This document shows, piece by piece, positions 12,187 to 25,400 of a stretch of DNA of 64,000 bases; within the stretch, counting starts at the first letter, position 1, and each line of letters opens with the position of its first letter. A program made the position numbers and the translations under genes. The DNA comes from Diplolepis rosae (Eukaryota > Arthropoda > Insecta > Hymenoptera > Diplolepididae). The stretch covers positions 17,004,501-17,068,500 of the forward strand of contig JAPYXD010000752.1 of assembly GCA_030998225.1 (NCBI GenBank). The letters are read 5' to 3'. Under the pieces are notes generated by a model that was given only the letters and a program-made list of their open reading frames with translations, ran no database searches and was not told the origin of the DNA.

Positions 12187-12983
12187 GGCTCTATCGGCCT
12201 TAAGGAACACATTCTCATCATGACACTCGCGCTTCGCGCTCGATTTTCTGTATGCATTTTTGTAACTTTTTAATAAATTACATGATTATTGATAAATTTA
12301 TTTTCTTCCAAATATCTCAAAAAGGAAAAACAATCGTAGACTTTATTTAAGGGAACGATTTTGCAGAACAACGCTTATTTCGTATCTCACATATTTTGGT
12401 GAAAAAAATCGAATTTTTTCAATATTAAAAATCAAAAAATTAAAATATACATACTGTCGAGAAATTTTTCGATAAGAATGTGTAGAACATATTTAGGCAA
12501 ACAATTTTCCATCTAAACGTTTTTTTTGTATCTCACATATTTTGTCTAAAAAATGGAATTATTGAATTTTAATCGTATTTTTTGGAATTGAAACGAAAAA
12601 TATATGTTTTTTCATAAACTGTGTAAGACAAAACTTGTAGATCTTTTTGAAACGAACAACTTTGTATTCTTACGTTTTTTTCGTATTTCACATATTATTG
12701 TTAAAAAATTTGAATATGCTGTAACATTTCTAATTTTGATTTAATCAAAAAATGTTATCAGGATAATTTTTAGAGATTTATGAGCACTATCTAAAACCAG
12801 TATTGAAATTTTTGATTTTTTCAAAAAATTATTTTCAAAAACACAAAAGTAGTGCTCCATCCCTCAATTTTGATTGGATGTGGCTGGTTAACGAACTTGT
12901 CCTTACTTTTTCGGCTCCGATAAAGTGTACCAAAGCTCAATTCAATCTGATAATTCTATCGAGAGTTATGCCGCACACGACCT

Positions 12984-13022
<39 letters not shown>

Positions 13023-14074
13023 CTTTCGTAAAAACCATTTTTTCTGACTCAGGGGGTCTCAAAACGTAAAGATTTGATGAAAATTTCGAAAGTCATTTTT
13101 CACATAAAACCAATACCTTCTCATCCATGATGAGAATGTAAAAATTACACATCAATTCCAAGAATTTTGATCGATTTTGTAGAAATTTAGCTTTAAAATT
13201 AGTCCAAGAACATTAAAAAATGTTGATTACTTTGAATGTTATTTGAAATTTAAGAAAGCATTGAAATCTTGACTATTTCTGCAATAACTTCTTCAAAATT
13301 TAACAAAACGAATTCATGCTGGGCTTATTTTATAAAGAATTATGATAGCTTTAAATTTAATTAAGAGAACAAATTTTTACACTTACATAATTCAAATTAG
13401 GATAATTTAAGCAATTATCGAAAAACAGGTGGCCGGACAATTCTGACCGGTACTGTAGTTAGAAAAATTGAGAAAATATTTACCATAGATTTTTTTTACA
13501 TTCTCATCATGAATGAGAAGGTATTGGTTTTATGTGAAAAATGACTTTCGGAATTTTCATCAAAATTATTTTCTAGATTAAGATCTACAAATTTGGATTG
13601 CAACATTTTTTCATAAGATGTATATTTTTCTTTTTAATTTAAAAAAATACTATTGAAAATCCAAATTTCAATTTTTTTAAACCATAATATGTAAAATACG
13701 AAAAAAACGTAAGAATGCAAAGTTGTTCGTTTTAAAAAGATCTACAATTTTTGACTCACACAGTTTCTGATAAAACATATATTTTTCGTTTTAATTCCAA
13801 AAATTCCATTTTTCAGACAAAATATGTGAGATACAAAAAAAACGTTTAGATGGAAAATTATTTGCCTAAGTGAGGTCTACAAATTCTGATCAAGACATTT
13901 CTCGACAGGATGTATATTTTATGTTTTGATTATAAGAAACACTATTGAAAAAATTTCATTTATTAGCCTGAATATGTGATATGTTTATTAAAAAGTTACT
14001 GAAATGTATATAGAAAATCGAGCGCGAAGCGCGAGTGTCATGATGAGAATGTGTTCCTTAAGGCCGATAGAGCA
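12187..14074. mobile_element. head-to-head pair of Rep-C elements (long palindrome)
   Basis: The outermost 23 bp (GGCTCTATCGGCCTTAAGGA...) recur inverted at 14052-14074. Inside, a nearly full Rep-C copy (12210-13138, + orientation) faces a second copy (13499-14051, - orientation) that lacks the CAGA block. Both copies begin CATTCTCATCATGACACTCG and finish CATGATGAGAATG or its equivalent, so each has a 13-bp TIR. The total inverted arms are about 530 bp. The centre (13140-13498) holds repeat arm A'. Confidence 0.8.
12210..13138 (+). mobile_element. Rep-C element, most complete copy
   Basis: The 13-bp TIRs are CATTCTCATCATG at 12210 and CATGATGAGAATG ending at 13138. The 5' part has ACTCGCGCTTCGCGCTCG, a small GC hairpin. 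The body is built from degenerate units beginning near 12381, 12528 and 12682 (CGTATCTCACATATTTTG-like), spaced about 147-154 bp. The 3' block holds (CAGA)n at 12985-13021 and GACTCAGGGGGTCTCAAAAC. No transposase was recognised. Confidence 0.8.
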
Positions 14075-15195
14075 AGTCATTTGCTATGATGAGTGTGTTC
14101 TTACGATAGTTACTAAGGCAACGGCAATGAAATCATTGATAAACGATTGCAAACGGTTGTCAATATAAAGACTAGACATGATGCTACTATTTTTCATAAG
14201 ACGATGTTATGTATATAGTTCAGGGTTGAATTAATATTATATATATAACATTTCTTTTCATATAAATTAAATCTACGTGATTTATTAGAATTAATGTCAA
14301 CGATAGATTGTATTGTTTTAGTTTCAAGTCTTTAAGTGACTTCAAGTACCTTTAGTTATTTTTGATAAATAAATAAATAAAACATAAATTTGCAAAAAGT
14401 AACATCAAATGACTTTTATTGATTTGATGTGGTTTTGTGCCAGAAATTTCCCTATTTATAAAGTATAATGCTTCAAAACCTGAAGCGTTAAAACCCTTTG
14501 TATAAACAACAACCATCAAACCATCTACGCACTTTATTTAAATAACAAAAAATCAGCGAAGGAGTTTCCACTTGTGGATAATAAATTTCTCAATTTTTAA
14601 CTTTTACTATCAATTCACTATTATCTAACAGATAATCTACTAAATTTTAGCAAGTTGTTTGCTAATTAGTGGCTTTGGTCTAAATTTACTGAAGTAGCTG
14701 TTAGTGAATATTAAGGAAGTGTCTCGTAAATACGTCTTTCTCCATCTTATTTACGCATCTGCAGTAAAATACCCAATCATTGAAAAATTATTGAGCAATA
14801 ATGAGAAAAAAAAAGTATATAAAATTAAATTAGTTATCTAACCAGGGGGTATTGTGTATCTAGTTCAAGGTTGTTCTAGCTATTTATAGAAAGAAAAAAA
14901 AATGAGAGACAGAATGTGCAAAGTAAAATGTTTTTTAGTTAACAAAATTGCTTCTTATTGAAACGAAATAAAAACATAAAATTAAGATTAAGACATTTTT
15001 TAAGCATTTGTTTTGCAAAATTATTATTTATTATGTTATATTATTTATTATGTCCTCAAGTTTCAGCTCAAAAGCTCATTATTGTGAAATAATCATGGGT
15101 GAAACCGATTTTATTGATTTGGTCAGCTGTACTGGTTGATCCATTGCCTCGGCATACAGAAATTATTTATTTAAAAACTTTCATTTCTGACTGAA
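14075..15195. other. AT-rich stretch, nothing recognised
   Basis: No ORF above background, no paired TIRs, no tRNA-like sequence seen. Confidence 0.4.
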
Positions 15196-15199
15196 CTTT

Positions 15200-15430
15200 C
15201 TTTCATATAAATATACACTAATTTTAAATAAATGACGAGATTTCAATAAATGAAAGCTTATTTTCCCGGGAAGAAGATTCTCCACAAGTTTACCGAATTC
15301 AATTTGCGAATACAATTATATTAATGCCAAATAATTTTATTCATTGAAATTGGACACGGCAAAGTTGTGGAGAATCTTCTTCTTCAGAAAATAAACTATT
15401 ATTTATTAAAATTCCATCATTTTCAGAAAA
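15200..15430. repeat. local inverted repeat (hairpin, about 80-bp arms)
   Basis: GAAGAAGATTCTCCACAAGT at about 15271-15291 faces GTTGTGGAGAATCTTCTTCT at about 15364-15384, with flanking AT-rich sequence also complementary. A related single arm is at 5380-5470. Confidence 0.6.
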
Positions 15431-16035
15431 TTGGTATTTATTCATATAAACAAAAAGTTCTGTCAAGATTAAAATTTTATAAATAAATAATTCCTGTATG
15501 CTTATATAGTTTTTATAAAAAAAAATCATTTTTCTTACAAACAAAATTAATAATAATATTGCAAATTCTCAAAATACAATTAAATAATTTTTCTTGAGAT
15601 TTGTTTTTCAGCAAAGCTACTACCTTAATTGAAAGTTTTTATTAAAAAATAATTACGCAAAAAATGATAGCATAGGATATGCCTTCTGACTTTGAACACT
15701 TCGATCATATTTTCAAGGCCTTCAATGTTATAGAGCATTAAACTTTAAGTTGTTGAATTGAATATATTTAATCACTAAAATAAGATTTCAATTTAGTACT
15801 TTAGTATCAACGAGATATTCAAATAAGTGATATAATTATTATATATGATAAAATTATTTGCAACATAAATAGAAAATTCAAAATTTTAATATTTTCAATT
15901 GTTTTTAGGCAAAACCTTTTGTTGGTCTTATAATTTTTTTTCCTACCTTACCGGAATCTTTTCATCTGTGAACTCATTTTCATGTAAAATTAAACATTAA
16001 GGCCAAAATTTGTTCAATAAAAGTAAATGTCATTA

Positions 16036-16110
16036 ATATTATTTTATGTGCCTCCAGCGCGTAAACTCATTTTTTCATTGTCCGCCTAGGCACGTAATAT
16101 ACTATTTTTA
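16036..16110 (-). mobile_element. Rep-A solo ends (internal deletion)
   Basis: The Rep-A right end (TTTTATGTGCCTCCAGCGCG) and left end (CCGCCTAGGCACGTAATATA) are joined with only about 20 bp between them. This is an extreme deletion derivative of the roughly 590-bp element seen in full at 22132 and 42240. Confidence 0.7.
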
Positions 16111-16420
16111 AGGGGGCAGCCCACTATTCAATTTTCAAAAATTCGATTTTTTTTTTCATTTTTCACGAAGACGACGAGGGCATTTTACTGTTTCAGATCA
16201 TTCAAACATGAGAAATCGTGCCGACAAGGAAAAAATTGTTGACCATTCGGCCGGCTATAACTCAGCGGAGTGTCACCAAGATTTTCCAAACAAATTTTCT
16301 CTTATACTTCAATAACCATACAACATAATGTAAAAAACTTGAAATGGTAAAATAAAAATTTCTGAATGAAAAAAAATTGTGAAAAAAGAGGCCTCAAAGG
16401 TGGGCTGCATTCTTAAATCA
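16105..16420. mobile_element. MITE with GCAGCCCAC termini
   Basis: GGGGGCAGCCCACTATT near 16113 and GGTGGGCTGCATTC ending near 16417 are inverted. Flanking TTTAAG-like sequence is also shared. It has no coding capacity. Boundaries are approximate. Confidence 0.5.
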
Positions 16421-16479
16421 AATGCTTCGTTAATTAGGTAAAGATGGCAGCAGTGGAGAATACAGAAGTGCAAATTTTT

Positions 16480-17110
16480 TTTTCAAACCACATTTATTTT
16501 ATCTAAAAAGTACCAAAAACAAGACTCAACTTAACTTTTCGCATATCACTTCATAAAATTCAGCGTGGGGCATACTGAAATTCAAAGCAATAGATTTACT
16601 GTTATTTAAGCATGAAAATGCTCAAGAGCAGCAAAAATGTGCTAATTTTTAGAATATCACTTGCTAACATTCAGTGTGAATCTCATTGAAATGTTTAGCA
16701 AACTAAAATGCGAGCGTGCCATGTCAGCGTTCAGGTTTTTTAAGGGTAAAATTATTCTAAATTAATCTAGCAGACCACTTGAAACATTCGGTAGAGCGCT
16801 TTCTCGACGTCAGTCAGCCATCTTCTAAGGTTAAGAACAAAATTCTAAATCTCAGAGCACGACATTCTTAAACCTAGAAAGTCTACTGCTACAATTCAGA
16901 AACTTTTACTATAATTCAGAAAGTGAGGGTATAATTTTCAAACGAAAATATCTAATTTGTAGAGTATAACTTGCGGGGATTTAGAACGCACTCTACATTA
17001 AATTAGTATGTAATTTTCTAAAATTCAGCAAATCCATCACGAAGATACCAATCAGCAAACGACTTGCTAAAATTGAATCAGATATCTTCTGATTTTAAAA
17101 AATTAACTAG
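16480..17110. repeat. degenerate CTTGCTAA / ATTCAG motif island
   Basis: Variants of CTTGCTAACATTCAG and TAAAATTCAGCAAA recur in both orientations across about 630 bp. There is no ORF. This is of the same general kind as the other short-motif islands in the window. Confidence 0.45.
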
Positions 17111-17129
17111 CATACCACTAGCAGGCCCT

Positions 17130-17345
17130 GATAAGGTACATTATTAGTACATCATTTGTAATCGCACACTTGAATTAAAAATTTCGTATTCGCTTATGGA
17201 TTCGAACCCTCTAGCCTACCTATATTATCTACATAACTAAACGCATTCCTAACGCCTAAAGCCTCTCGGCTATTCTCGCTTACCATATTCCGAAAAAAAT
17301 CTCACTTATAAGCTACTGCTGCAAGGCCGTAAAAGATGGGTCCGT
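17130..17345 (-). repeat. Rep-B fragment with tRNA-like region
   Basis: It matches the tRNA-like core of the Rep-B family (minus strand: TAGCCGAGAGGCTTTAGGCG and GGTTCGAATCC), truncated at both sides relative to the copy at 42022-43667. Confidence 0.7.
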
Positions 17346-17537
17346 ACCCTGTTAATAAGCAATCTTTTTATTTCAGGTATTTTAATCAGTTATGGGTTTA
17401 AAATTTTTCCACTTTCAATGACTGAATTAAATTTCTATAAAACACAGTATTTTTGTATGAAACTTGGAAAAAAGTTTTTTATCAAAAATATTATCTAGTA
17501 AAAAGTTGTATACTTTAGGAGTATATATTTTTATGCA

Positions 17538-17868
17538 GTATATTGCGCTACAGAGGAATGAAATGTAAAAATTGAACTGTAAAGCCTTGTACATTTGAAC
17601 TGCGCATGCGTCTATTAAAATCCATTACTACTACACAAGATTGATAAAATCAAAATAACCGGGACTAGTCGTGACAACTACAATACTAGATTAGATTCGA
17701 GTGTACGCATCTTGGCTTGGTATCGGGTTCGTCTCGGCTTTGCCTCAGCTACACCTCGACTGCGCCTCACCTACGCCTCACCTACGCCTCGACTACGCCT
17801 TGGCTTCGATCTCCTGCGAGGATTGTCGCTCGTCACGCAATAACCCTCATTGTGCGCCTAGGCACGTA
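17538..17868 (-). mobile_element. Rep-A element, partial copy
   Basis: Its left terminus (GCGCCTAGGCACGTAATATA in this orientation) is complete, while its right part is shortened. It contains a minisatellite of 12-bp CTCACCTACGCC units at about 17765-17800. It abuts another Rep-A copy with only TA-rich sequence between them. Confidence 0.75.
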
Positions 17869-17869
17869 A

Positions 17870-18790
17870 TATAGTATTATGTGCCTCCGGCGCGTAAACT
17901 CCTTTTTACGCTACAGTTGAGAATAGCGTTATGTTGTGTATTACGATACAGAGGAATGTAATGTAAAAATTGAACTGCGCATGTGCCTATAACCATACAG
18001 CGGAGCGTAATCTTCTTCTTCGAACAGCGTTGGTACCGCATACTGACAAAGCCTTGTACATTTGCACTGCGCATGTGTCTATTACAATACGCTGCTACTA
18101 CACAAGATCGAGAAAATCAAAATGGCTGGAAGTATTCGCGAAATGTCAAGTGAGATGGGCGATAATCACGGCAATTTCGACTTTTTCAGATTGGATTCGA
18201 GTGTACGCATAAAAACTCGTATATGCGCCGAAGTCACATAAAATAGAATATGTGCCACACTAATAGAAATGGTTCGGGAGTTTTAGCCATTCGGTTGTAG
18301 GTTGGGAATTTATAATTGTATTTATAAAATAATATGTCTCTCTGAACAACGCAGGATGTTGAATACAGAAATCAAAATATTGTAAGTGAAACTGGTCGAA
18401 TCAGAAATATAATATGGGAAGGCGAACAATACATTTTTCCATAGCAACCAATAATATGGTTGATTCGTTCATATTTATTCAGTTATAATCGGATGGTTAA
18501 AATACAAATCTCATATTGCTGTATCTATGCCAGCAATAAGGTAAGGTTAAATTAATCATAAATATCGTTGTAACAGCTATTCCATTCTATCAGTGCAATG
18601 CATACAATTCGGGTGATTACGAGACTCGCTTAAAATGCTCGCAGGACTGATCACGCCTCGTCATCGTCTCGGCTTTGTCTCAGCTACGCTTCGGTTACGC
18701 CTCGACTATGCCTTGGCTCCGATCTCCTGCGGGCATTGTCGCTCGTCGCGTAATAACCCTCATTATGCGCCTAGGAACATAATATACTAT
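17870..18790 (-). mobile_element. Rep-A element split by a 338-bp MITE
   Basis: Right end TTATGTGCCTCCGGCGCG at 17878 and left end TATGCGCCTAGGAACATAAT at 18766. The sequence is continuous with the 22132 copy except for an insertion at 18258-18595. Rep-A carries TIRs of about 21 bp, an internal GCGCATGCGCAGTTCAA-type segment and no ORF. Confidence 0.8.
18258..18595. mobile_element. 338-bp MITE nested in Rep-A
   Basis: TIRs CACTAATAGAAATGG and CCATTCTATCAGTG. The uninterrupted Rep-A copies read GTGCCAATGCG at this point, so CA was duplicated. No ORF. Confidence 0.8.
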
Positions 18791-18904
18791 TACATTACGT
18801 TAGTAATAATTAACATAGTATACAACTTTTTACATTTTAATGTCAAGATTTTTTTTTTTTAATTAAGGCAAAATAAGGCAATTTTTGCACGGGTATAATC
18901 TAGT

Positions 18905-19195
18905 TAATAATATGCCGCCGACTGGTTCAACCATGGCCCAGAGGTGGGCCGACCAAACTATCGTGGTCATCTAAGGTAATTCGCTAAGGTTGGCCCGACA
19001 GTCGGTGCGAGTCTGGGCCATAGTTGAGCCGACGGTCGGGCACATCTTTGGTTGCCGATGTTGGCTGCTAAAGTTGGTAAAACCGAAAATACCACAGTTG
19101 GCCCAACTATGGTCACCAAACCTTGGTCGAAGAGTAGGGCCAACCGTGGCCCGATGGTCCAACTCTGGCAGCCGACCGAAATCCGCATCTGGGTA
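18905..19195. repeat. GGCCCAAC / GTTGGGCC motif island
   Basis: About 290 bp of GC-rich sequence made of degenerate TTGGCCCGAC, GTTGGCCCAACT and GGTCGGGC words in both orientations. It ends in CATCTGGGTAATTT, resembling the termini of other islands. ORFs on both strands follow from the lack of stops in this composition. Confidence 0.65.
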
Positions 19196-19479
19196 ATTTC
19201 TAAAAAGTAATAACTTGAAGTGTCAATTAATAAATAACTTGTAATTAAGAAATTATGCGAAGCATAATGAATAATAAATTTCGAAGTTTGTTGTACCAAT
19301 ATCAGTTTTATTTGAACGCTATCTTTCAGCTAATATTAGAGGTATGACGTTATACATTTGTCAGTAATTGATATTATAGACAGATTTTGAAATTTGTTAA
19401 ACAGAAATTGAAAATTTGGCCGAGGTTAACGTAGCTCATATTTGCATTTATTAGAATTAGTTTTTATAAAAAAGTGGAT

Positions 19480-22400
19480 ATGAAGCATATTAAGGTTGCA
19501 GTATTCTGTGCTTTTTTTCTTCCTTATTCTTGTGGTAAGTATTGAATATTGTGTTGTTAGATATTTTTTATATTAGCGAGTCATAAAGTGCATTTCTTTT
19601 CTCCCTGCAGGGCAAACAAATCCATTTTTTTACCACCCAATAGAAAAAAAATCATGTGCAGCATGAAAAAAACATATATATGGTACTCATTAGAGGTGTG
19701 CAAAAAGATTCGATTTCCGATCCGATATTGGTCTCCGCCGAATTTCGAATATTCGACATCTGAAACGCGCTTCTTCGGATGTCGGATTTTCGACATTCGA
19801 TCAGCCGTTCGTCGAATGTCGGATTTTTAAGATTCGACCGGTGCAAGATGTAGTTTGCAATTTTTAATCAGACATTACACAATATTCATACTCTCTAAAT
19901 CTGAATCAGTCAAATTTTCACTGATTTAATCAGTGATTTACCTTTTCACTGATGCATCAGTGAAAAAATATTTTTCACTGTTAAATCAGTTAATTTTCAC
20001 TGATTCATCAGTGAAAAAATATTTTTCACTGTTAAATCAGTTAATTTTCACTGATTCATCAGTGAAAAAAATATTTCTCACTGTCAAATCAGTCAATTTT
20101 CACTGAAATAATCAGTTGAATTTGACTGATTTACGGTAACCTCTTTTTAGCTATTTGAATCAGTCAAATTTCACTGATAATCAGTAGATTTTGACTGATT
20201 CAAATTTAGAGAGTACATTGTATAATTGTATTTTAATTGAGTATCGTCATAGTCGAAAGAATTAATTTTTTTAGTTTTATGTAATGCATTCAGAGACTAT
20301 AGTACATTAAATAAAAAAGTTAGTCACTTGGATTTGTTAATCAAAATTTAAAAAATTTTAATTATTTGTTTATAAGAATATGTATAATAACTAGTAATGA
20401 AAATTAAAAAGCCCATTTAGAAAAATGTTGTTCAACTCAAGATTTTTAAAGGGGTTGTGTTCTAATATTACAAAGGTATGGAAGTTGAGCATTATTAATC
20501 GAATCGTTTGAGCTGAGGGCCAACAGTTTCTGGGTTTAGCATACGAAAAAAATAAGAATAAAAAGTTCTGAAATCCAGTTAATATCTTCTGTTCACATTT
20601 TTTATTTGAAAATCTTTAAAAATTTCAGCAAATAATAATAATATAATAACAATAATAGGGAATTATGAATTTAAAAAATATTTCTGAATTTAGAATTTTT
20701 TGAAAATTTGCATTCACAAAATTGTAAATGCATATTCCAGAAAAACCAGAAAAAATTTTCGTTGTGTTTGAATCATTCCAAAATGGTGAATTTTAAGGTT
20801 TTTTAAGGGAATAAGAAAATATTGTAGAAGTTTCGAATGAAAAAATAAATAAAAGATATTAACTGACTTCAAATTTTTTTTTCGGATGCTTTCTTCGCCC
20901 TATTCAGCAAAGTAAGTAGAAGGACTTTCAAGCATAAGATTTTACAACTGACATGAGGTCTCAAGTCTTAATTGCGTATTATCAAGGTAGATATAATGGA
21001 TTGCCTAAAACTTAAAGTTGACTTACAAGTCTCAATTTAGAATGTTTTCTTTCAGCTAAATTCGGATTTTTCTTTAATGATGCTTTTTTAAATTCTACTT
21101 TAATTGATACTGATTATTTGAGAAAGTATGCGTAACTGAGTTTGAAATTTGTATGCTGGTCTATTAATATGTGAAAAAAATGTGAATAAAAAATTTCACA
21201 TTCGCGAAATAAACATTTTTTTTCTTAATTGCACAATATACTAATGTTTTTCAAATTGAATTCCAACCCGTATCACTACAAATTCAAATTACCCTCAACG
21301 TCCAAACAAAAGTACAATTCAGAATTTTAAGATTGCGAAACCGTTCGAATCCTCAAAATACAAAAAAAAAGACCAAATTTGGACTAAAAAACGTTGTCCA
21401 AAATGGACAATCATGAGAAAAGCCAACAAAAAAGAAGGAAAACATTTTTATTTCTTTTTTTTATATATATGGTGGTGTGAAATAATGACAAAAGAGGACG
21501 AAAGAAAGAAAAAGAAGGAAGGGGTTTTGGAAGGTTGCCTTCTTTTTTCAATCCTCCTTTTTCGTTGATTTTTCTCATGATAGTTTATTTTGGGTATTTT
21601 AGAGGAATTTTTGGGAATATGAGAGTTCGAAAATTCTTGGTGATATGGAATTGGAGGAGGTAACAAAGAAAATTGCGGTATATTACTGATGGCACGAGAA
21701 TTCATAGAGAAAATACGAGTAATTTTTTAAAAACATTTATTCGCTATTATTCTTCATTGCAAAAGAGTTTACTTGTAATTTTATGCATGAAAGATGAGGA
21801 ATATTTGTTTTACAACAGAGTGAATCATTTTATTTTATTTATTTATAAAAAAATTTTTAATGCTATATTGAAACAAGTAAATGAAAATTGGATTTTCATA
21901 CTAATGAAGATATGAAATTATATAATTTGATTTTCTTATCGATGAAATGATTTATTTCATATATAAAAAACTGTTTACCCAACTGAGGTCAACAAGTCTC
22001 AATATTAACATTTCTTATCAATTTTAAATCTTCGAAATGCAAAGAGTTTCTTAATCAAATAATTATTCAAATTTAAAACTGATTGATATATTAAACAAAG
22101 AATATCTTACTGTTAAATCAATAAAAATAGTATATTATGTGCCTAGGCGCATAATGAGGGTTATTACGCAACGAGCGATAGTGCTCGCAGGAGATCGAAG
22201 CCAAGGGATAGTCAAGGCGTAGGTGAGGCGTAGGTGAGGCGTAGCTATCGCAAAGCCGAGACGAAGCCGAGGCGCGATCAGTCCTGCGAGCATTTTAAGC
22301 GAGTCTCGTAATTACCTGAATTGGTCGCATTGGCACATATTCTATTTTATGTGACATCGGCGCATATACGAGTTTTTATGCGTACACTCGAATCCAATCT

Positions 22401-25400
22401 GAAAAGGTCGAAATTGTCGTGATTATCGCCCATCTCACTTAACATTTGGCGAATACTTCCGGCCATTTTGATTTTCTCGATCTTGTGTAGTATCAGCGTA
22501 TTGTAATAGACGCATGCGCAGTTCAAACGTACAAGGCTTTGTCAGTACGCTGCCAACGCTGTACGAAGATGAAGAAAAATAAGAAGAAGATTATGCTCCG
22601 CTGTATCCTAATAGGCGCATGCGCAGTTCAATTTTTACATTATGTTCCTATGTATCGTAATACACAACATTACGCTACTCTCAACTGTAGCATGAAATGC
22701 GTTTATGCGCCCGAGGCACATAATGGTAGGTTGTGTCTTATTGCGTGCGATTAAATAATAAATACATAGATTTAATTCATAATTTAAAATTATCTCATGT
22801 AATAAATCTTTTGAATAAAATCCTGATGAAAATGGCCTTCCACATAAAAAAAATATCAAAAATTAAAATCTAAATTCAAAGTAATCGAGCCCGAAAATAA
22901 ATCTGAATTTTAACAAAAAAAAACCGGTTAAGTATTATTGTGAGAAAAATCTGTACTACATTTAGTATACATGTGATAGAAGCAAAAATGCACAACATGA
23001 AATTAAATTTGGTTTACCGGCGTATTGTAAATTTAGTATATGCGTGTACTAAATTTATTATCAGCCTATATGAAATTTAGTATTGCGTATACTGAATTCA
23101 GTATAAATCTATATGAAATTCAGTATACACTGTAAAAAATATCGGTAAACTTTCCTACTATGTATTAGGAAATTTTTCCCAAATCTTGGGAAACATAGAT
23201 TTTCCTACAGAAAGTGAAAATATTTCATAGGTTTGAGGAAAATTGAATCTGTATGAAAACTATATGATAAATGACTCACTCCACTAAAAGTTTTGACATT
23301 CAGAAGTGACGCCTTCGGATTATGAATTCTTGTGTCTTTTTCTAACGCGAGCAAAAAAGAAAGATAGAGGGGGGATTCGGCACTGAGAAGAGGAGAGGTT
23401 TCAGTGGAAACACATACACAAATATTATCATACCTTATTTATGTTTACATATTTAATAATATAATTTATAATCGCACACGCTTGAATTAAATTTCCGAAT
23501 CGCTTTTTTTGGATTCTAACCCTACCTATATCTACAGTCTGTTCCACAAGAAAAGATACGCGTTTACTCGGAAAGTTTTGAAGAAAACCTCATTTTTCTT
23601 TTTTGGCACAACAGTCCTCATAAAGCACTAGGGCGCACTCACCTAATGAAGCGTCCAGTCGCCGTTGTTCTGAATAATGGCCTGGCACCTTCTGGGCATG
23701 CTCTCGACTAGTTTTTCGGCATATTCCATAGGTAGAGAGCGCCATACCTCCATAATTCGTCGAGATAGCTACTTCAGGGTGAATGCGCGCCTTCCTGCAA
23801 GTTTCCTCTTCACGAAACTCCACACATTTTCTATTGAATTCGCATCAGGAGATTGTGAAGGCCAGTTCAAGGTCGTGATGCCATTTTCCGCTATCCAGGA
23901 CGTGCAGAGGTGAATGCGATGTTTGGGGTTGTTGTCCTCTTGAAGTACCCAATCCTTATGGTTGGCTCCAAACATCTTCTCTGCAGATCTCAGAAGGCCA
24001 TGTTTGTAGATTTGAAGCATTTTTTGAGCGTTCAGGTTCTCAGTAAAAAGCTCGATACAGCCAAAACCGCGCTGTGAGAAGTATCCCCAAAAATGGATCT
24101 TAATAGGGTGTTTAGCAGTTCGCTGGAGGAAACGCTCACCAGCGACTGACCAGGTACGTTTTATGGGGACCCATGCCCAAAAGGACGGTTCGTCCGAAAA
24201 AAGTACATTGGACCAATCGCGATCAACATTTTCCGTGGCCCATGACAAGCGTTTTTCCATGTTAACCTCTGAGAGCAGGGGTTTCTGCCTCGTGGGATGG
24301 TACTGCACTTTCGCCGCAACTAATCTGCGTCTTATGGTATTTATACGTGTAGTCCCTTGTTCCTTCTCCGCTAGCTTAGCTTTGGCTTCACGCAGCCGGA
24401 GAGTTGAGTTGGGCTTGTACAGTGCAACGATTATCTTATCCTCCTTACACTCTAAAAACAAGTGTGTTACTTCTACACGGGAAATACGATAGTAACTTTT
24501 TAGGCATTTGAAGTGTGTATTTTTAATACACATTACAAACGTAACGTTTAATTTTAAAACACTTTAACGTTTTGTACCCAAAATGTGTGTTAAAAATACA
24601 CACTTCAAATGCCTAAAAAGTTACTATCGTGATTCACGTGTAAAAGTAACACACTTGTTTTTAGAGTGTACTGGACGTTGCTCGCGTCTCTCCTTTCCCT
24701 GGCAAGTCATCGACGGTTTTTGTGTCCCTATACCGCTCTACCCACATTTTCACGAAGTGCTTAGACTTTTTAAGCACTTTGGCAGCAGCTGAGTATGAAA
24801 GATGTGGTTCGCGTGCATGGGTGCACAAAAAAACCGCTTCGTAACGTTTAGCGTGGATAGCACTTATAGCTTAATGTCGTGTAATATCTGACACTTCGAA
24901 CAAGACTGAACAAGACTGTAAAGAATGGTATAGACACAAATATTATTATTATACCTTATTTATGTTCACATATTTAAGTATGCAATGATACACTATTTAT
25001 AATCGCACACGCTTGAATTAAATTTCAGAATCACTTTTGGTTTCGAACCCTCTAACCCTACCTATATCTATATAACTAAACGCATTCCTAACGCCTAAAA
25101 CCTCTCGGCTATTCTCGCTTGCCATATTCTGAAAGAAATCTCGCTTATAAGCCACTACTGAGTTGGACAAACTTGGATCGAGTCTACGAAGCCAATCGGA
25201 AAACATCGGAAGCACTCGGACGACATTCTGAAACGAATTATACGAAAAAACGAGAATGAATGTTTTGATTTTTGCTGCGCGTCGCTATGTTTCTGGCAAA
25301 TTCATAGTCATAATATGAATTTCTCAAATATGCTTTCCAGGTTATAATAATAAGTGTTCGACTTACTAGAATTATTTTTCGAAACCTTAGTAATCATAAT

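Larger units (their letters stand above)
23535..24918 (-). mobile_element. Tc1-like DNA transposon
   Basis: TIR-like ends CAGTCTGTTCC and its inverted counterpart near GAACAAGACTG, with TA on both sides (23533-23534, 24919-24920). The length is 1384 bp including a nested 221-bp MITE. It encodes a nearly full Tc1 transposase on the minus strand. Confidence 0.85.

Noticed and set aside
24583..24792. ORF starting MCVKNTHFKCLKSYYR, and its mirror at the N-terminus of the 24533 ORF
   Set aside because: These residues are encoded by the two arms of the palindromic MITE, not by the transposase.
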